From Acidobacteriota bacterium (GTDB lineage Bacteria; Acidobacteriota; Vicinamibacteria; Vicinamibacterales; SCN-69-37): a stretch of 64,000 nucleotides of DNA. Both the position numbers and the translations under genes were made by a program. The notes under the pieces were generated by a model, which saw only the letters and a program-made list of their open reading frames with translations, did not search any database and was not told the origin of the DNA. Shown piece by piece: positions 30,460-40,022 of the stretch. Each line of letters starts with the position of its first letter. Position 1 is the first letter of the stretch. The stretch is taken from assembly GCA_947467605.1 (NCBI GenBank), contig CANIII010000006.1:62001-126000 (forward strand). The letters run 5' to 3'.

Positions 30460-31440
30460 ATGTTGTGGAAAGGTTTTCAGCGGCCCAAGCGGCTGGAGTT
30501 TGAACGCGAGACACTGACGGACCGGTTCGGCCGGTTCTCGGCGCAGCCGTTCGAGCGTGGTTTCGGAACGACCGTGGGCAACGCGCTGCGTCGCGTGCTC
30601 CTGTCGTCGATTGAAGGCGCGGCCGTGACGGCCGTGAAGATTGAAGGCGTGCTCCACGAGTTCTCGCCGATCCAGGGCGTGGTCGAAGACGCGACGGACA
30701 TCATCCTCAACCTGAAGCAGATCCCGCTCAAGATGCACACCGACCAGCCGCGCACGCTCACGCTGCGCGCGACCAAGCCCGGTGAAGTGCGCGCGCGCGA
30801 TATCGTCGTCGACTCTGACGTCGAGATTCTCGAGCCGGACGCCCACATCGCGACGGTCAGTGAAGGTGGCAAGCTCGAGATGGAACTGCGCGTGAAGCGC
30901 GGCCGCGGCTACGTCTCCGCCGACAAGAACTTCGACGAGGATCTCGGCATTGGCTGGATTCCGATCGACTCGGTCCACTCGCCGGTGAAGAAGGTCAACT
31001 ACGTGGTGGAAGCGGCGCGTGTCGGTCAGACCACCGACTACGACAAGCTGACGCTCGAAGTCTGGACCAACGGCGCCGTGACCCCGCGCGATGCGGTGTC
31101 ACTGTCGTCGAAGCTGATCCGCGATCACTTCTCGATCTTCGTCTCACTCGACGAAGCGGTGGAGCAGGCGATCGATGGCGCGGGCGAATCGCCCGTCGTC
31201 GCGAACAACGAACACCTCGACAAGAGCGTGGAAGAACTGGAGCTGTCCGTCCGGTCGTACAACTGCCTCAAGAACGCGAACATCCGCACGATTCGCGAAC
31301 TGGTGGGCAAGACCGAGGGCGAGATGCTCAAGACCAAGAACTTCGGCAGAAAGTCGCTGAACGAGATCAAGGACATCCTGGCTACGATGGGTCTCAGCCT
31401 GGGTATGCGCCTCGACACGTCAGCGGCGCAGAGCGAGTAA
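30460..31440 (+). CDS. rpoA: DNA-directed RNA polymerase subunit alpha
   Basis: 326 residues from the ATG at 30460, preceded by AAAGGTGGT as ribosome-binding site. An in-frame GTG at 30352 is rejected because the intervening codons are the palindrome. Alpha N-terminal dimerisation domain: [20 protein letters not shown] and [14 protein letters not shown]-terminal domain: [21 protein letters not shown]. Followed 12 bp later by rplQ. Confidence 0.97.
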   Translation: MLWKGFQRPKRLEFERETLTDRFGRFSAQPFERGFGTTVGNALRRVLLSSIEGAAVTAVKIEGVLHEFSPIQGVVEDATDIILNLKQIPLKMHTDQPRTLTLRATKPGEVRARDIVVDSDVEILEPDAHIATVSEGGKLEMELRVKRGRGYVSADKNFDEDLGIGWIPIDSVHSPVKKVNYVVEAARVGQTTDYDKLTLEVWTNGAVTPRDAVSLSSKLIRDHFSIFVSLDEAVEQAIDGAGESPVVANNEHLDKSVEELELSVRSYNCLKNANIRTIRELVGKTEGEMLKTKNFGRKSLNEIKDILATMGLSLGMRLDTSAAQSE

Positions 31441-31452
31441 GGACGAACCGTC

Positions 31453-32028
31453 ATGCGTCATCGAGTTGCACACAGAAAGCTGGGCCGGGTCACCGAGCAT
31501 CGTATGGCGATGCTCCGCAACCAGGCGATTACTCTCATCCTGAACGAGCGCCTCGAGACCACCGTGGCGCGCGGAAAGGAACTGCGTCCGTTCGTGGAGA
31601 AGATCATCACGATCGCGAAGCGCAGCCTTAAGCACGGCACTGAGGGCATTCACAACGTCAACGCGCGTCGCGCGGTGGCGGTGGACATCCTCGACAAGGG
31701 CGCCGTGCAGAAGGTGTTCGACACCATCGCACCGCGGTTTGCGGAGCGGCCGGGTGGCTACACCCGCCTGCTGCGCCTGGGCCGTCGTCGCGGTGATGAC
31801 GCCGAAATCGCGCAGATCGAATTGATCGGCAGCGAGTTCGATCCGAACGCCGAGGTCAAGAAGGCCGATGCGGCGGACAGCGGGCCGAAGAAGAAGTCGG
31901 TCGGAGAACGTCTCCGTGGCGCACTCGGCGGCGGCAAGAAGTCTGAGAAGCAGGTTGCCCCGAAGGCTGCGAAGAACACCCGCGCAGCCCGCAAGGTCAC
32001 CACACCGCGCAAGGCCGGCGGCGCGTAA
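31453..32028 (+). CDS. rplQ: 50S ribosomal protein L17 with long basic C-terminal extension
   Basis: 191 residues. The first ~115 are canonical L17 (MRHRVAHRKLGRVTEHRMAM, NQAITLILNERLETT, RPGGYTRLLRLGRRRGDDAE). The remaining ~70 residues are a low-complexity tail rich in lysine, alanine and glycine (KKSVGERLRGALGGGKKSEK and similar), probably disordered and rRNA-binding or surface-exposed. L17 extensions occur in several phyla. Last gene of the superoperon. Confidence 0.95.
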   Translation: MRHRVAHRKLGRVTEHRMAMLRNQAITLILNERLETTVARGKELRPFVEKIITIAKRSLKHGTEGIHNVNARRAVAVDILDKGAVQKVFDTIAPRFAERPGGYTRLLRLGRRRGDDAEIAQIELIGSEFDPNAEVKKADAADSGPKKKSVGERLRGALGGGKKSEKQVAPKAAKNTRAARKVTTPRKAGGA

Positions 32029-32051
32029 GATTCATTCCGCCGGGTATGGAG

Positions 32052-32073
32052 CCGCCGGGCTTCAGCCCGGCGG
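32052..32073. repeat. GC-rich REP-like palindrome, copy 2
   Basis: Perfect 9-bp arms CCGCCGGGC (32052-32060) and GCCCGGCGG (32065-32073) around TTCA. Same core and loop as copy 1; located between rplQ and its terminator. Confidence 0.85.
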
Positions 32074-32084
32074 GACCGACATGA

Positions 32085-32125
32085 ACGGGCTCGATTGCGA
32101 AAGCAACCGGGCCCGTCTTGTTTTC
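32085..32125 (+). terminator. Intrinsic terminator of the ribosomal superoperon
   Basis: A 14-nt stem (32085-32098 with 32103-32116, two G-U pairs) closed by a GAAA tetraloop, followed by CTTGTTTTC. The ureG stop lies in its T-tract, so it ends the plus-strand operon at the convergence point. Confidence 0.85.
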
Positions 32126-32828
32126 AATGATGTCGTTGACTCCACGCCGCGAGGATTCGGGCGGCGATGCCCTCCACGCCCACGCCTGCCGTCACATTTG
32201 CAAAGATGGTGGGCCCGTCGCCGCGCATCTTCTTCGCGTCGCGTTCCATCACACCAAGATCGGCGCCCACGAGCGGTGCCAGGTCGATCTTGTTGATGAC
32301 GAGCAGATCCGACTGCGTGATCCCTGGCCCCCCCTTGCGCGGAATCTTGTCGCCACCCGACACGTCGATCACGTAGATCGTGAAGTCAGCGAGATCACGG
32401 CTGAACTGGGCCGCGAGGTTGTCGCCGCCGCTCTCCACAAATAGCAGCTCTGGGTGAAACGCGCGCATCAGTCCGTCGAGGGCCGCCAGGTTTGGCGTGA
32501 CGTCGTCTCTGATGGCCGTGTGAGGACAGCCGCCGGTTTCAACCGCCGCGATGCGCTCTCGCGGGAGCGCCTCGTTGCGCACCAGAAATTCGGCGTCTTC
32601 CTTGGTGAAGATGTCATTCGTGACAACCGCCATGTTGTAGCGATCGCGCAGAGAGCGGCAGAGGGCGAGGAGCAGGGCCGTCTTGCCACTACCGACCGGG
32701 CCTCCGATACCGACCGTAAAGGCGCGCGCGGCGAAGTCTCGGAATTTCGGTCCGGACCGGTCCGCGAACAGGCCAGGGCCGTCGTCATGCGGGTGCGTCG
32801 GATCATTGTGGAACAGGGCGGGGAACAT
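32124..32828 (-). CDS. ureG: Urease accessory GTPase UreG
   Basis: 234 residues from the ATG at 32828, which has a clear AGGAGG site; a longer upstream frame would overlap ureF and is rejected. UreG is the GTPase that delivers nickel to apo-urease. P-loop [17 protein letters not shown], the metal-binding Cys-Pro-His motif in [13 protein letters not shown], and [13 protein letters not shown] are present. The N-terminus has a short His-containing stretch ([10 protein letters not shown]), milder than the His-rich tails of some UreG. Last gene of the urease operon. Confidence 0.95.
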   Translation of the reverse strand: MFPALFHNDPTHPHDDGPGLFADRSGPKFRDFAARAFTVGIGGPVGSGKTALLLALCRSLRDRYNMAVVTNDIFTKEDAEFLVRNEALPRERIAAVETGGCPHTAIRDDVTPNLAALDGLMRAFHPELLFVESGGDNLAAQFSRDLADFTIYVIDVSGGDKIPRKGGPGITQSDLLVINKIDLAPLVGADLGVMERDAKKMRGDGPTIFANVTAGVGVEGIAARILAAWSQRHH

Positions 32829-32841
32829 GCGGGCCTCCTGG

Positions 32842-33498
32842 CTATGACTGAAACAGCCGGGAATAGAGTTGGTCGTGCGTGGATTGGAAGAGGTCGAGTA
32901 TCGGCGCCGTCTGCGCGATGCCGACCGACGGCCGATCACGACAGTCAACGAGTGTCCGTTCGATCTCGCCCGCGACGCCTGACTGGAGCCACTGCCCGTC
33001 GAAGACGCCGATGAGGCCGAGGCGGACGGCCGCCGAAATGACACCGCGTGCCGACTGATACAGAAAGAGTCGTGCTGTGGTGTCGGTGTCGACGGCGAGC
33101 GCCGCCATGACAACGCCGAAGATTGGCGCATGGTGCCCGCAGAGAGACTCGCGTTCCACGCGCTCGCCGAAGTGGCTGAGGTTGGCCTCAGGGAAAATGC
33201 GCGTAGCCGCGCTGAGTAGTCCGCGCCCCTGAGAGCGGCTCGCGCGATTGCTGACGGGTTGGTTGAGAAAGAGGTCCGCCGTCGTATCGAGCGGCCCGAG
33301 CAGATGTTCGTCCCCGTGCGCAGCGATCACAAGGGGCAGCGCGCCGACGCCCGCTTGTCGGATCGTGGCGACCGTGACCCGCTCGACATCGCTCGGCGTG
33401 TGCACATCACCGTGGTGCATGGCTGCTTCAAGTCCGCCGGAGTGCGTGAAGCCGCCTGCCGGGAATCCCGAGTCGACGAGTTGCCAGAGTCGCAGCAT
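32842..33498 (-). CDS. ureF: Urease accessory protein UreF
   Basis: 218 residues, normal length, helical. UreF bridges UreD and UreG in the nickel-insertion complex. [22 protein letters not shown] is the typical N-terminus, and [18 protein letters not shown] the usual central motif. The start overlaps the ureC stop by one base (TGATG). Confidence 0.92.
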   Translation of the reverse strand: MLRLWQLVDSGFPAGGFTHSGGLEAAMHHGDVHTPSDVERVTVATIRQAGVGALPLVIAAHGDEHLLGPLDTTADLFLNQPVSNRASRSQGRGLLSAATRIFPEANLSHFGERVERESLCGHHAPIFGVVMAALAVDTDTTARLFLYQSARGVISAAVRLGLIGVFDGQWLQSGVAGEIERTLVDCRDRPSVGIAQTAPILDLFQSTHDQLYSRLFQS

Positions 33499-35213
33499 CA
33501 GAAGAGGGAGTACCGCTGTGCGAGCGGCAGCACCGAGGCCGGTTCACAGGTGAGGAGCTCGCCGTCGGACGTGACTTCGTACGTCTCCGGGTCAATGCGG
33601 AGATTCGGCAGCGCGCTGTTGAGCTTCATGTCGTGCTTCGTGACGGAGCGGCAGCCGCGAACAGCGACCAGCCGGCGCGAGAGGCCAAGCTGATGCACTG
33701 AGCCAGTGTCTAGCGAGGCAGCGGAGACAAAGCCCAGGGACGTCGCGGCTGCGGCCAGTCGTCGCGCACCGAACATCGGGCGCATGATGACTGGCTGTGG
33801 CGTCGGAATTGACGCGTTGGCGTCGCCCATCTGCGACCAGGCGATGCAGCCGCCCTTGATCACGAGCTCCGGTCGGATCCCAAAGAAGGCAGGGCGCCAC
33901 AAGACCAAGTCTGCGAGCTTGCCAACCTCGACTGAACCCACATCCGTTGCGATGCCATGCGTGATTGCCGGATTGATGGTGTATTTCGCAATATATCGAC
34001 GAATGCGCAGGTTGTCGTTCGCGCCAGTTTCGTCGGTCAATCGCCCGCGCTGTTGTCGCATCTTGTGCGCGGTCTGCCATGTGCGTGTGACGACTTCGCC
34101 GACACGACCCATCGCCTGACTGTCGCTCGACATCATGCTGATCGCGCCAAGGTCGTGCAGGATGTCTTCGGCCGCGATCGTCTCGGCGCGAATGCGGCTC
34201 TCCGCAAACGCAATATCCTCAGGCAAATTCGGGTCGAGGTGATGACAGACCATCAGCATGTCGAGATGTTCGTCGAGCGTGTTGATCGTGAGCGGTCGCG
34301 TGGGGTTGGTCGAACTCGGCAACACGTTGGCTTCGCCGCACACACGCAGGATGTCTGGCGCGTGGCCGCCACCGGCGCCCTCCGTGTGATACGTGTGAAT
34401 CGTGCGGCCCTTGAACGCCGTGATCGAATCGTCGACGTAGCCGGACTCATTGAGCGTATCGGTATGGATGGCCACCTGCACGTCGTACCGATCCGCGATC
34501 GTCAGGCAGGCATCGATCGCCGCCGGCGTCGTGCCCCAGTCTTCGTGGAGCTTCAGTCCCACCGCGCCGGCTTGGATCTGTTCGTCGAGTCCCTCAGGCG
34601 CCGAGCTGTTGCCTTTGCCGAGCAGACCGAAGTTCATCGGCAGGTCGTCGATTGACTGCAACATGCGCGCGATGTTCCAGGTGCCGGGCGTACATGTTGT
34701 GGCCTTCGTGCCCGTCGCCGGTCCGGTGCCACCCCCGATGAACGTCGTCACGCCGCTGGCGATCGCGACGTCGACTTGCTGCGGGCAGATGAAGTGAATG
34801 TGCGCGTCGATGCCGCCGGCGGTGACAATCAACCCTTCGCCGGCAATCGCTTCCGTTGTCACACCGACGATCATGCTCGGCGTGACACCAGCCATCACGT
34901 CAGGATTCCCGGCCTTGCCGATGCCGGCGATGCGCCCGTGCTTGATGCCGATGTCGGCTTTGGTGACACCGGTCCAGTCGATGATGAGTGCGTTGGTGAT
35001 GACCGCGTCGAGCGCATCCGCGTCCGAAACGCCGGTGGCCTGGCCCATGCCATCGCGCAACACCTTGCCGCCGCCAAACTTACACTCGTCGCCGTAGACC
35101 GTGAAGTCTCGCTCGACTTCGGCCCACAGGTCCGTGTCGCCGAGGCGAACGCGATCACCCGTGGTCGGCCCATAGATCGCGGCGTATTGTCGGCGGTCGA
35201 GACGGATGGTCAT
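33498..35213 (-). CDS. ureC: Urease alpha (catalytic) subunit
   Basis: 571 residues, standard length. Hydrolyses urea to ammonia and carbamate at a dinickel centre. All expected active-site elements are visible: the HIH pair in [13 protein letters not shown], the lysine that becomes carbamylated in [12 protein letters not shown], the His in [27 protein letters not shown], the flap-region VCHHLDP and the Asp in SSDSQAMGR. The start overlaps ureAB by 4 bp (ATGA) and the stop overlaps ureF. Expected to be functional if nickel is supplied. Confidence 0.97.
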   Translation of the reverse strand: MTIRLDRRQYAAIYGPTTGDRVRLGDTDLWAEVERDFTVYGDECKFGGGKVLRDGMGQATGVSDADALDAVITNALIIDWTGVTKADIGIKHGRIAGIGKAGNPDVMAGVTPSMIVGVTTEAIAGEGLIVTAGGIDAHIHFICPQQVDVAIASGVTTFIGGGTGPATGTKATTCTPGTWNIARMLQSIDDLPMNFGLLGKGNSSAPEGLDEQIQAGAVGLKLHEDWGTTPAAIDACLTIADRYDVQVAIHTDTLNESGYVDDSITAFKGRTIHTYHTEGAGGGHAPDILRVCGEANVLPSSTNPTRPLTINTLDEHLDMLMVCHHLDPNLPEDIAFAESRIRAETIAAEDILHDLGAISMMSSDSQAMGRVGEVVTRTWQTAHKMRQQRGRLTDETGANDNLRIRRYIAKYTINPAITHGIATDVGSVEVGKLADLVLWRPAFFGIRPELVIKGGCIAWSQMGDANASIPTPQPVIMRPMFGARRLAAAATSLGFVSAASLDTGSVHQLGLSRRLVAVRGCRSVTKHDMKLNSALPNLRIDPETYEVTSDGELLTCEPASVLPLAQRYSLF

Positions 35214-35902
35214 ACGGGCCCGTTCATGAGCGTGTTGCCACCGCGGACGATGCGATGACCGGCGATCTGCACCAGAGCAATCGTGCGCGTTTGGCCCGGC
35301 TCGAAGCGCACGGCCATACCGGCGGGAATATCAAGCCGGTGGCCGCGTGCACGTGCACGATCGAACTCGAGCGCGCGATTGGTCTCGGCGAAGTGGTAGT
35401 GGCTGCCGACCTGAATCGGTCGATCGCCGTGATTGGTCACCTCCACGAAGAGCGCATCGCGGCCGGCATTGATCTCGATCTCGCCTTCGCAAGTGACGAT
35501 CTCTCCCGCGCAAGGGCCGACCGTCGCCGGCATGTCAGGACGCGGCGCCGGCACTGGCAGGAAGCTGCCGTACAGTGCGAGGGCCAGATCACCGTGCTCG
35601 AGGGCGATCGGATGGTGCACCGTCACGAGCTTTGTGCCGTCGGGGAACGTCCCTTCGACCTGAACTTCTTCCAGCATCTCGGGCACGTGATCCATCACGT
35701 CCGCGCGACCGAGTAGGCGACGGCCGAGATCCATCAACTCGGCGACCGATCGACCTTCGCGGATGAACTCCAGAACTTGCGTCGCCAGCAATGCCACCGT
35801 CTCCGGGTAGTTCAGTCGCACGCCGCGGGCCAGCCGCTTCTGCGCGAGCACGCCGGCCTGATGCAGCATGAGCTTGTCGATGTCCTGTGGCGTCAGATGC
35901 AC
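35210..35902 (-). CDS. ureAB: Fused urease gamma-beta subunit
   Basis: 230 residues. Residues 1-100 match the gamma subunit ([40 protein letters not shown]). From about residue 130 the beta subunit begins ([54 protein letters not shown]). The linker is proline rich. Such fusions are best known from Helicobacter UreA; separate genes are more usual in free-living bacteria. Coupled to ureC by an ATGA overlap. Confidence 0.95.
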   Translation of the reverse strand: MHLTPQDIDKLMLHQAGVLAQKRLARGVRLNYPETVALLATQVLEFIREGRSVAELMDLGRRLLGRADVMDHVPEMLEEVQVEGTFPDGTKLVTVHHPIALEHGDLALALYGSFLPVPAPRPDMPATVGPCAGEIVTCEGEIEINAGRDALFVEVTNHGDRPIQVGSHYHFAETNRALEFDRARARGHRLDIPAGMAVRFEPGQTRTIALVQIAGHRIVRGGNTLMNGPV

Positions 35903-35912
35903 GGTGGCGCTC

Positions 35913-36773
35913 CTACCATCGACTGGCCCAAGGGTCTTCGCCGAGCAGCGCGAGCACCGGCTGACAGCACTGACGCAGCGCCGACGACACTGCCTCGACG
36001 CTGTGTCCTGCTATGCGCACGACGACACCGCTGCCGTCGTGAAGTGGGGCGGCGGCCATGAGCGGGGCGTCGGTCGGTGTGCGCTCGGTGACCCTCGCGA
36101 TCAAGTCTGCGACCATCGCTTCGAGGACGGGGCCCGACGCAATCAGCAGGGCATAGTTCGTGAACCCGCACATTCGCCGAGCGATCGATCCGTCCGCGCG
36201 ATTTAACCGGAGGTGGTCGGCGAAGACCAGGCGCCCGCTTCGCCGAATCTGGAAGCGACTCGCGTAGTGATCGAAGGCCCACTCGTCACCGTACGCAGGG
36301 CGGCCCGACTGCAGCCAATCCACGATGAGCAGATTCGCGCGCGCGCCGAGATCGCAGGCGCTCTGCTGTTCGAAGCTCGATCCCGCGAAGGCCGCGATGG
36401 GATCCGGCAAGACGGCCAGCAACCCGTCATCCTCAACACGGGCCGAGAGCCGTTGGCGAGTCGGGCGTGCCGAGCGGTAGACCTTGGTCGAGGACTGAGT
36501 CGTGAAGAGCACTTGCGCGCCGGGACCGACGTCCATGGCAATGTTGATGTCATCGCCGCCCACGAGGCCGCCGCCAAGCGTCGTCGAGACCACCCACGCT
36601 GACCGACGACCGGCCCGTGGCGTGAAGAGCCGCAGTGGACTGGTGGAGCGCGCATGGGTCACGGCTGTCATGCCAGCCGACGTGCGCACCGCACATAGAT
36701 ATCCCGCGCCCGCGCTCGTGGGTGTGCCGGTTTCGGCAGCTACACACGGCGTATCAAGCAGGGACACAGACAT
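35913..36773 (-). CDS. ureD: Urease accessory protein UreD
   Basis: 286 residues. UreD (UreH) is the scaffold that contacts the apo-urease and channels nickel. [36 protein letters not shown] is the family hallmark (described here as LGGGLVGGD and [11 protein letters not shown]). The N-terminal ~20 residues are poorly conserved, so an internal start is possible. First gene of the operon, 10 bp before ureAB. No ureE follows anywhere in the cluster. Confidence 0.92.
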   Translation of the reverse strand: MSVSLLDTPCVAAETGTPTSAGAGYLCAVRTSAGMTAVTHARSTSPLRLFTPRAGRRSAWVVSTTLGGGLVGGDDINIAMDVGPGAQVLFTTQSSTKVYRSARPTRQRLSARVEDDGLLAVLPDPIAAFAGSSFEQQSACDLGARANLLIVDWLQSGRPAYGDEWAFDHYASRFQIRRSGRLVFADHLRLNRADGSIARRMCGFTNYALLIASGPVLEAMVADLIARVTERTPTDAPLMAAAPLHDGSGVVVRIAGHSVEAVSSALRQCCQPVLALLGEDPWASRW

Positions 36774-36845
36774 TCGCGCTTGTGTCGCAGACTATCAGGA
36801 CATTAGGCAAATCAATTTTCTAGCAACTCGATATAAGCGCAACCG

Positions 36846-36894
36846 CAATTGAGATCGGGAGTCAATTCATCGAATTGACTCCCGATCTCAATTG
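36846..36894 (-). terminator. Perfect 23-bp hairpin downstream of the histidine kinase
   Basis: Arms 36846-36868 and 36872-36894 are exact reverse complements around a 3-nt loop. The hairpin starts 3 bases past the kinase stop (minus strand) and lies ~70 bp upstream of ureD. There is no T-tract on either side, so it may act as a transcript-end stabiliser, a bidirectional terminator or a cruciform rather than a classical intrinsic terminator. Confidence 0.6.
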
Positions 36895-36896
36895 GA

Positions 36897-38483
36897 TCAA
36901 TTGGATGTGATTTCGGCCCTCAGGCCGCCGTCGGCTGGCCGACTGAATGTCAGGGTGTACCCCAGGCGCTTCATCGACTCTGCGGCGATGGCGAGGCCGA
37001 GGCCCTGGCCGTCTGGCCGCCGCGTGCGGGCGTCGTCGCTACGAAACCAGCGCTCGGTCAGCCGCGCCAGATCTTCCGGTTTCACGCCCGGCCCATCGTC
37101 GGTGACCGTGATCTGGAACCCCCCGTCGGTGGTATCGAGCACGATGGCGACGTGGCCACCGGCGTGGTTATGGCGAATCGCGTTGTCGACGAGGTTCCCG
37201 ACCGCCTGCTCGAGCAGCGTGACTTCGGCCGGGACGACGATGCGCGCTTCGGGGACGGCGTGATTGAGTTCGACGTCGCGCGCGCGGGCGACCACGTTGT
37301 GGCGCGCGACGATGCGTTCGACCAGCGCATTGAGGTCGACGTCGTGTCGTTCGAGGGGGGCGTTGACGGCGTCGAGTCGCGTCGCGGCGTTCAGATTGCG
37401 AATCAGCGAGCCGAGGTAGTGCGCTTCGTTCATCGCGGCGCGCACGTGATCTTGGCCCGGCCGAAGGTCCGGTCCTCCGTCCGCCATCGGATTGGAGCCC
37501 AGGACCTTGAGGTCTGGGGCGTCCGCGAGCGACTCCAACTCGGCCAGATGTCCCTGCAATACGGTCAGCGGTAGCCCGACGTCGTGCGCAGTGTTGGCGA
37601 CGAATTGGCGCAGTGCATTCTCGCGTTCTTGAATTTCCATGAGGTGATTGCGCACGCGCGCACCCGCTTTGTTGAACGCCTGCGCGAGGCTCGCCACTTC
37701 GTCGCCACCGCTGACGGGCACTGGCTGTTCGTACTTTGTGTCTGCCGATGTGTGCACGGCATCGGCGAGTCGTCGCATGCGCGAAATCACGGGGCCGGCG
37801 GCCAGCCACGCGGCGGCCATTGCGCTGAACGTCACGAGGGCGAGTGCGGCGATTTGATCGCGGCGCTCGCCGCGGCGCGGCCGCATCTGCAGGAGGAGGA
37901 CGGCGCAGTTCCCGCCGTCGCGGTTCATCCAGAGCGCCATCTGCATGCCCGTGCCTTCCTCGGTCGAGTACGACGAGGTCGCGGACTCTTGGGTGGCGAG
38001 GGCGGTCTTGAGCGTGCTATCGAAATCCGGCGCGTACCGGTTCGATGACGAGAAGTCGGCCGCAAAGCTGTAGATTTCGTAGGGCCGCTGGTTCTGGCGA
38101 GGCGGAGGCGGCGGAGGTCGTCGTCCGCCGCGCCCTGGGCCGCCGGGTCGCTGGCCACGCTGGCCACGTGGCGATGGAGGCGCGCCATCGCGTGACGGCG
38201 GTGGGTCCGATGGTGGTTGGTCGGCCGCGGGAGGCGGCGCCTCGGGTGGTGGCCCGTCGTTGCGCAATCCAGGCTGCGATCCGCGGCCCGGCCCACGCCC
38301 GAGCAGGCCGTCGGTCTCAAGACAGCGCGCAGCAATGCCGCTTTCGAGTTCCGTCTGTGCGAACTGCGCGAGGCGCTCGCGCATGTCGGCGAATCGCAGG
38401 CGCTCGTCAATCAGATACAGCGCCGTAGCGAGCGGAAGGGCCACTGCGAGGCTCGTGAGTAGGAGGCGTGTGCGCAGCGTCAC
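36897..38483 (-). CDS. Two-component sensor histidine kinase with proline-rich periplasmic loop
   Basis: 528 residues. TM1 at residues 5-25, an extracytoplasmic domain, TM2 near 225-245, then HAMP. The phospho-acceptor box reads NTAHDVGLPLTVLQGHL, N-box VDNAIRHNHAGG, G-boxes DDGPGVKPEDL and GQGLGLAIAAES. The sensor domain contains a long Pro/Arg/Gly-rich insert (about residues 70-130) that is probably disordered; no metal-binding motif is evident in it. The start overlaps the response-regulator stop by 4 bp. Signal unknown; the divergent SCO1 operon suggests copper or redox. Confidence 0.9.
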   Translation of the reverse strand: MTLRTRLLLTSLAVALPLATALYLIDERLRFADMRERLAQFAQTELESGIAARCLETDGLLGRGPGRGSQPGLRNDGPPPEAPPPAADQPPSDPPPSRDGAPPSPRGQRGQRPGGPGRGGRRPPPPPPRQNQRPYEIYSFAADFSSSNRYAPDFDSTLKTALATQESATSSYSTEEGTGMQMALWMNRDGGNCAVLLLQMRPRRGERRDQIAALALVTFSAMAAAWLAAGPVISRMRRLADAVHTSADTKYEQPVPVSGGDEVASLAQAFNKAGARVRNHLMEIQERENALRQFVANTAHDVGLPLTVLQGHLAELESLADAPDLKVLGSNPMADGGPDLRPGQDHVRAAMNEAHYLGSLIRNLNAATRLDAVNAPLERHDVDLNALVERIVARHNVVARARDVELNHAVPEARIVVPAEVTLLEQAVGNLVDNAIRHNHAGGHVAIVLDTTDGGFQITVTDDGPGVKPEDLARLTERWFRSDDARTRRPDGQGLGLAIAAESMKRLGYTLTFSRPADGGLRAEITSN

Positions 38484-39157
38484 GACTCCGCGGCCTCAAC
38501 CTTCAAGCGATAGCCGACGCCCCACACCGTGGCGACGAATCCACCGGCGGAGCCGAGCTTCTTGCGGAGTCGCGACACGTGCACGTCGAGCGTGCGTTCG
38601 TCGCCGTCCCGAGCGGGGTCGAGCACGTGCTCGGCGAGCCATCCGCGCGAGACAGCGGCGCCCGGTCGTCGCGCGAGCGCTGCGAGGAAGTCGAATTCGG
38701 CCCGGGTGAGTTCGACGTCGGCACCCTCGACCGTTGCGGTGCGACCGTCCAGATCAATCTTCAATGGACCAGCGACTACGGCGGTGCCATTCGTGGAGAG
38801 CGCTGGGCGCCGTAGCCGGGCGCGCACGCGGGCGAGCAATTCCTCGGGCCAGAACGGCTTGGTGAGGTAGTCGTCCGCGCCGAGTTCCAGTGCGCGCACT
38901 TTGTCGGTCGCGTCGAGGCGCGCGCTTAACACGAGCACCGGCACCTGATGTCGATCGGACCGGAGCGCCTTCAGCACGTCAAATCCGTGCGCGCCGGGCA
39001 GCATGAGGTCAAGAATCACGAGCGCATACGGCGCCACGTCGTGCGCCATCGCCTGGTCGCCTCGCGCAAGCCACGTGGGATCGAACCCCGCCGCGCGCAG
39101 GTTCTCGCTCACCTGCCGACCCAGCTTCTCGTCGTCCTCAACCAAAAGGATCTTCAT
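38480..39157 (-). CDS. OmpR-family response regulator
   Basis: 225 residues from the ATG giving MKILLVEDDEKLG (an in-frame start 15 bp upstream is less likely). Receiver domain with the acidic pair EDD, phospho-acceptor Asp in LVILDLMLPGAHG, the conserved Lys in YLTKPFWPEEL. The C-terminal winged helix carries ELTRAEFDFLAALARRPG and DVHVSRLRKKLG. Partner of the kinase with which it overlaps by 4 bp. Its likely binding box lies in the divergent spacer at 39191-39207. Confidence 0.93.
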   Translation of the reverse strand: MKILLVEDDEKLGRQVSENLRAAGFDPTWLARGDQAMAHDVAPYALVILDLMLPGAHGFDVLKALRSDRHQVPVLVLSARLDATDKVRALELGADDYLTKPFWPEELLARVRARLRRPALSTNGTAVVAGPLKIDLDGRTATVEGADVELTRAEFDFLAALARRPGAAVSRGWLAEHVLDPARDGDERTLDVHVSRLRKKLGSAGGFVATVWGVGYRLKVEAAES

Positions 39158-39186
39158 TGCCTGAACCAACAATAACAGGCCGAACG

Positions 39187-39207
39187 GGTTCTTAAGGTTC
39201 TCGCAAG
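39187..39207 (+). promoter_or_regulatory. Putative OmpR-type response-regulator box in the divergent spacer
   Basis: Two direct GGTTCT units at 39187-39192 and 39196-39201, and the overlapping string CTTAAGGTTCTCGCAAG (39191-39207), resembling paired half-sites of OmpR/PmrA/QseB-type regulators about 11 bp apart. It lies between the regulator gene and the YHYH/SCO1 operon. Sequence resemblance only. Confidence 0.4.
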
Positions 39208-39241
39208 ATGGGCCTCGTAACTTGAGATCAGCGAGGTGCGT

Positions 39242-40012
39242 ATGACCGGACAGAAGAAGACTGATTTGGGCTTGGCGGCAATAGCGGTGGCGCTCGTGGT
39301 AGCCTGCGGTTCACCAGCCGCGCCGACGGCGACGAGCACGACGACGACCACAACCACGACGACGACCACAACGACCAACACGAACACGGCGGCGCCAGCA
39401 ATGTATGCGCGTTTCACGTCTGCCGTGACGGTCTCGGTGGAGGGCACACAGGTCGTCCTGAAGTCCGCCGGCGTGCCCGATCATAAGAGCCCGTATTGGC
39501 CGACGACCAACGCGCTGTACGAAGCGGCGACGGCAGGCGTGCAGCTTGCGCCAAACACGATCTCCAGCTACAGCTTCACACTGCGTGTGCCGTCGAGTCC
39601 CGCAGTGGCGACGGCGTCGGATACGCCACTCGGCGCGATCGGCATGGCAGTTAACGGCGTTGCGATTTTCAATCAATACGCAGCGGGTCGCTCGCCGCTC
39701 GGTGCAGAGATTCTGTCGTTCGATCGCTTCAATGGCCATCCGCAGCAGCAGGGGCAGTATCACTATCACGTCGAGCCGCTGTGGCTTACGTCCAACAGTG
39801 GCGCGTCGAGTTTGATCGGCGTGCTCACCGACGGCTTTCCTGTCTACGGGCCCAAAGACACGGATGGCACGTCGCCGTCGAATCTCGACAGCTGCAATGG
39901 CCACACGCACGCGACGGTGGATGCGCCGGCGGGGATCTATCACTACCATGTGACGGCAACCACGCCGTACATCTCGGGTTGCTTCAAGGGCACGCCGGGC
40001 TCGGTGGGATAG
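39242..40012 (+). CDS. YHYH-domain lipoprotein
   Basis: 256 residues from the ATG at 39242 (GAGGTG just upstream). A lipoprotein signal peptide ends in LVVAC, so the protein should be anchored to a membrane by its Cys. A run of about 13 threonines follows as linker, encoded by an ACN-repeat tract. The C-terminal domain has the YHYH-family motifs: GQYHYHVEPLWL, NGHTHATVD and GIYHYHVTAT. The many histidines suggest metal binding, fitting the SCO1 gene two positions downstream. Function not established for the family. Confidence 0.85.
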   Translation: MTGQKKTDLGLAAIAVALVVACGSPAAPTATSTTTTTTTTTTTTTNTNTAAPAMYARFTSAVTVSVEGTQVVLKSAGVPDHKSPYWPTTNALYEAATAGVQLAPNTISSYSFTLRVPSSPAVATASDTPLGAIGMAVNGVAIFNQYAAGRSPLGAEILSFDRFNGHPQQQGQYHYHVEPLWLTSNSGASSLIGVLTDGFPVYGPKDTDGTSPSNLDSCNGHTHATVDAPAGIYHYHVTATTPYISGCFKGTPGSVG

Positions 40013-40022
40013 CGAGCGCGTG

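Noticed and set aside
32829-33131. N-terminal extension of UreG by about 100 residues
   Set aside because: It lies inside ureF in another frame and has no UreG similarity; AGGAGG precedes the ATG at 32828.
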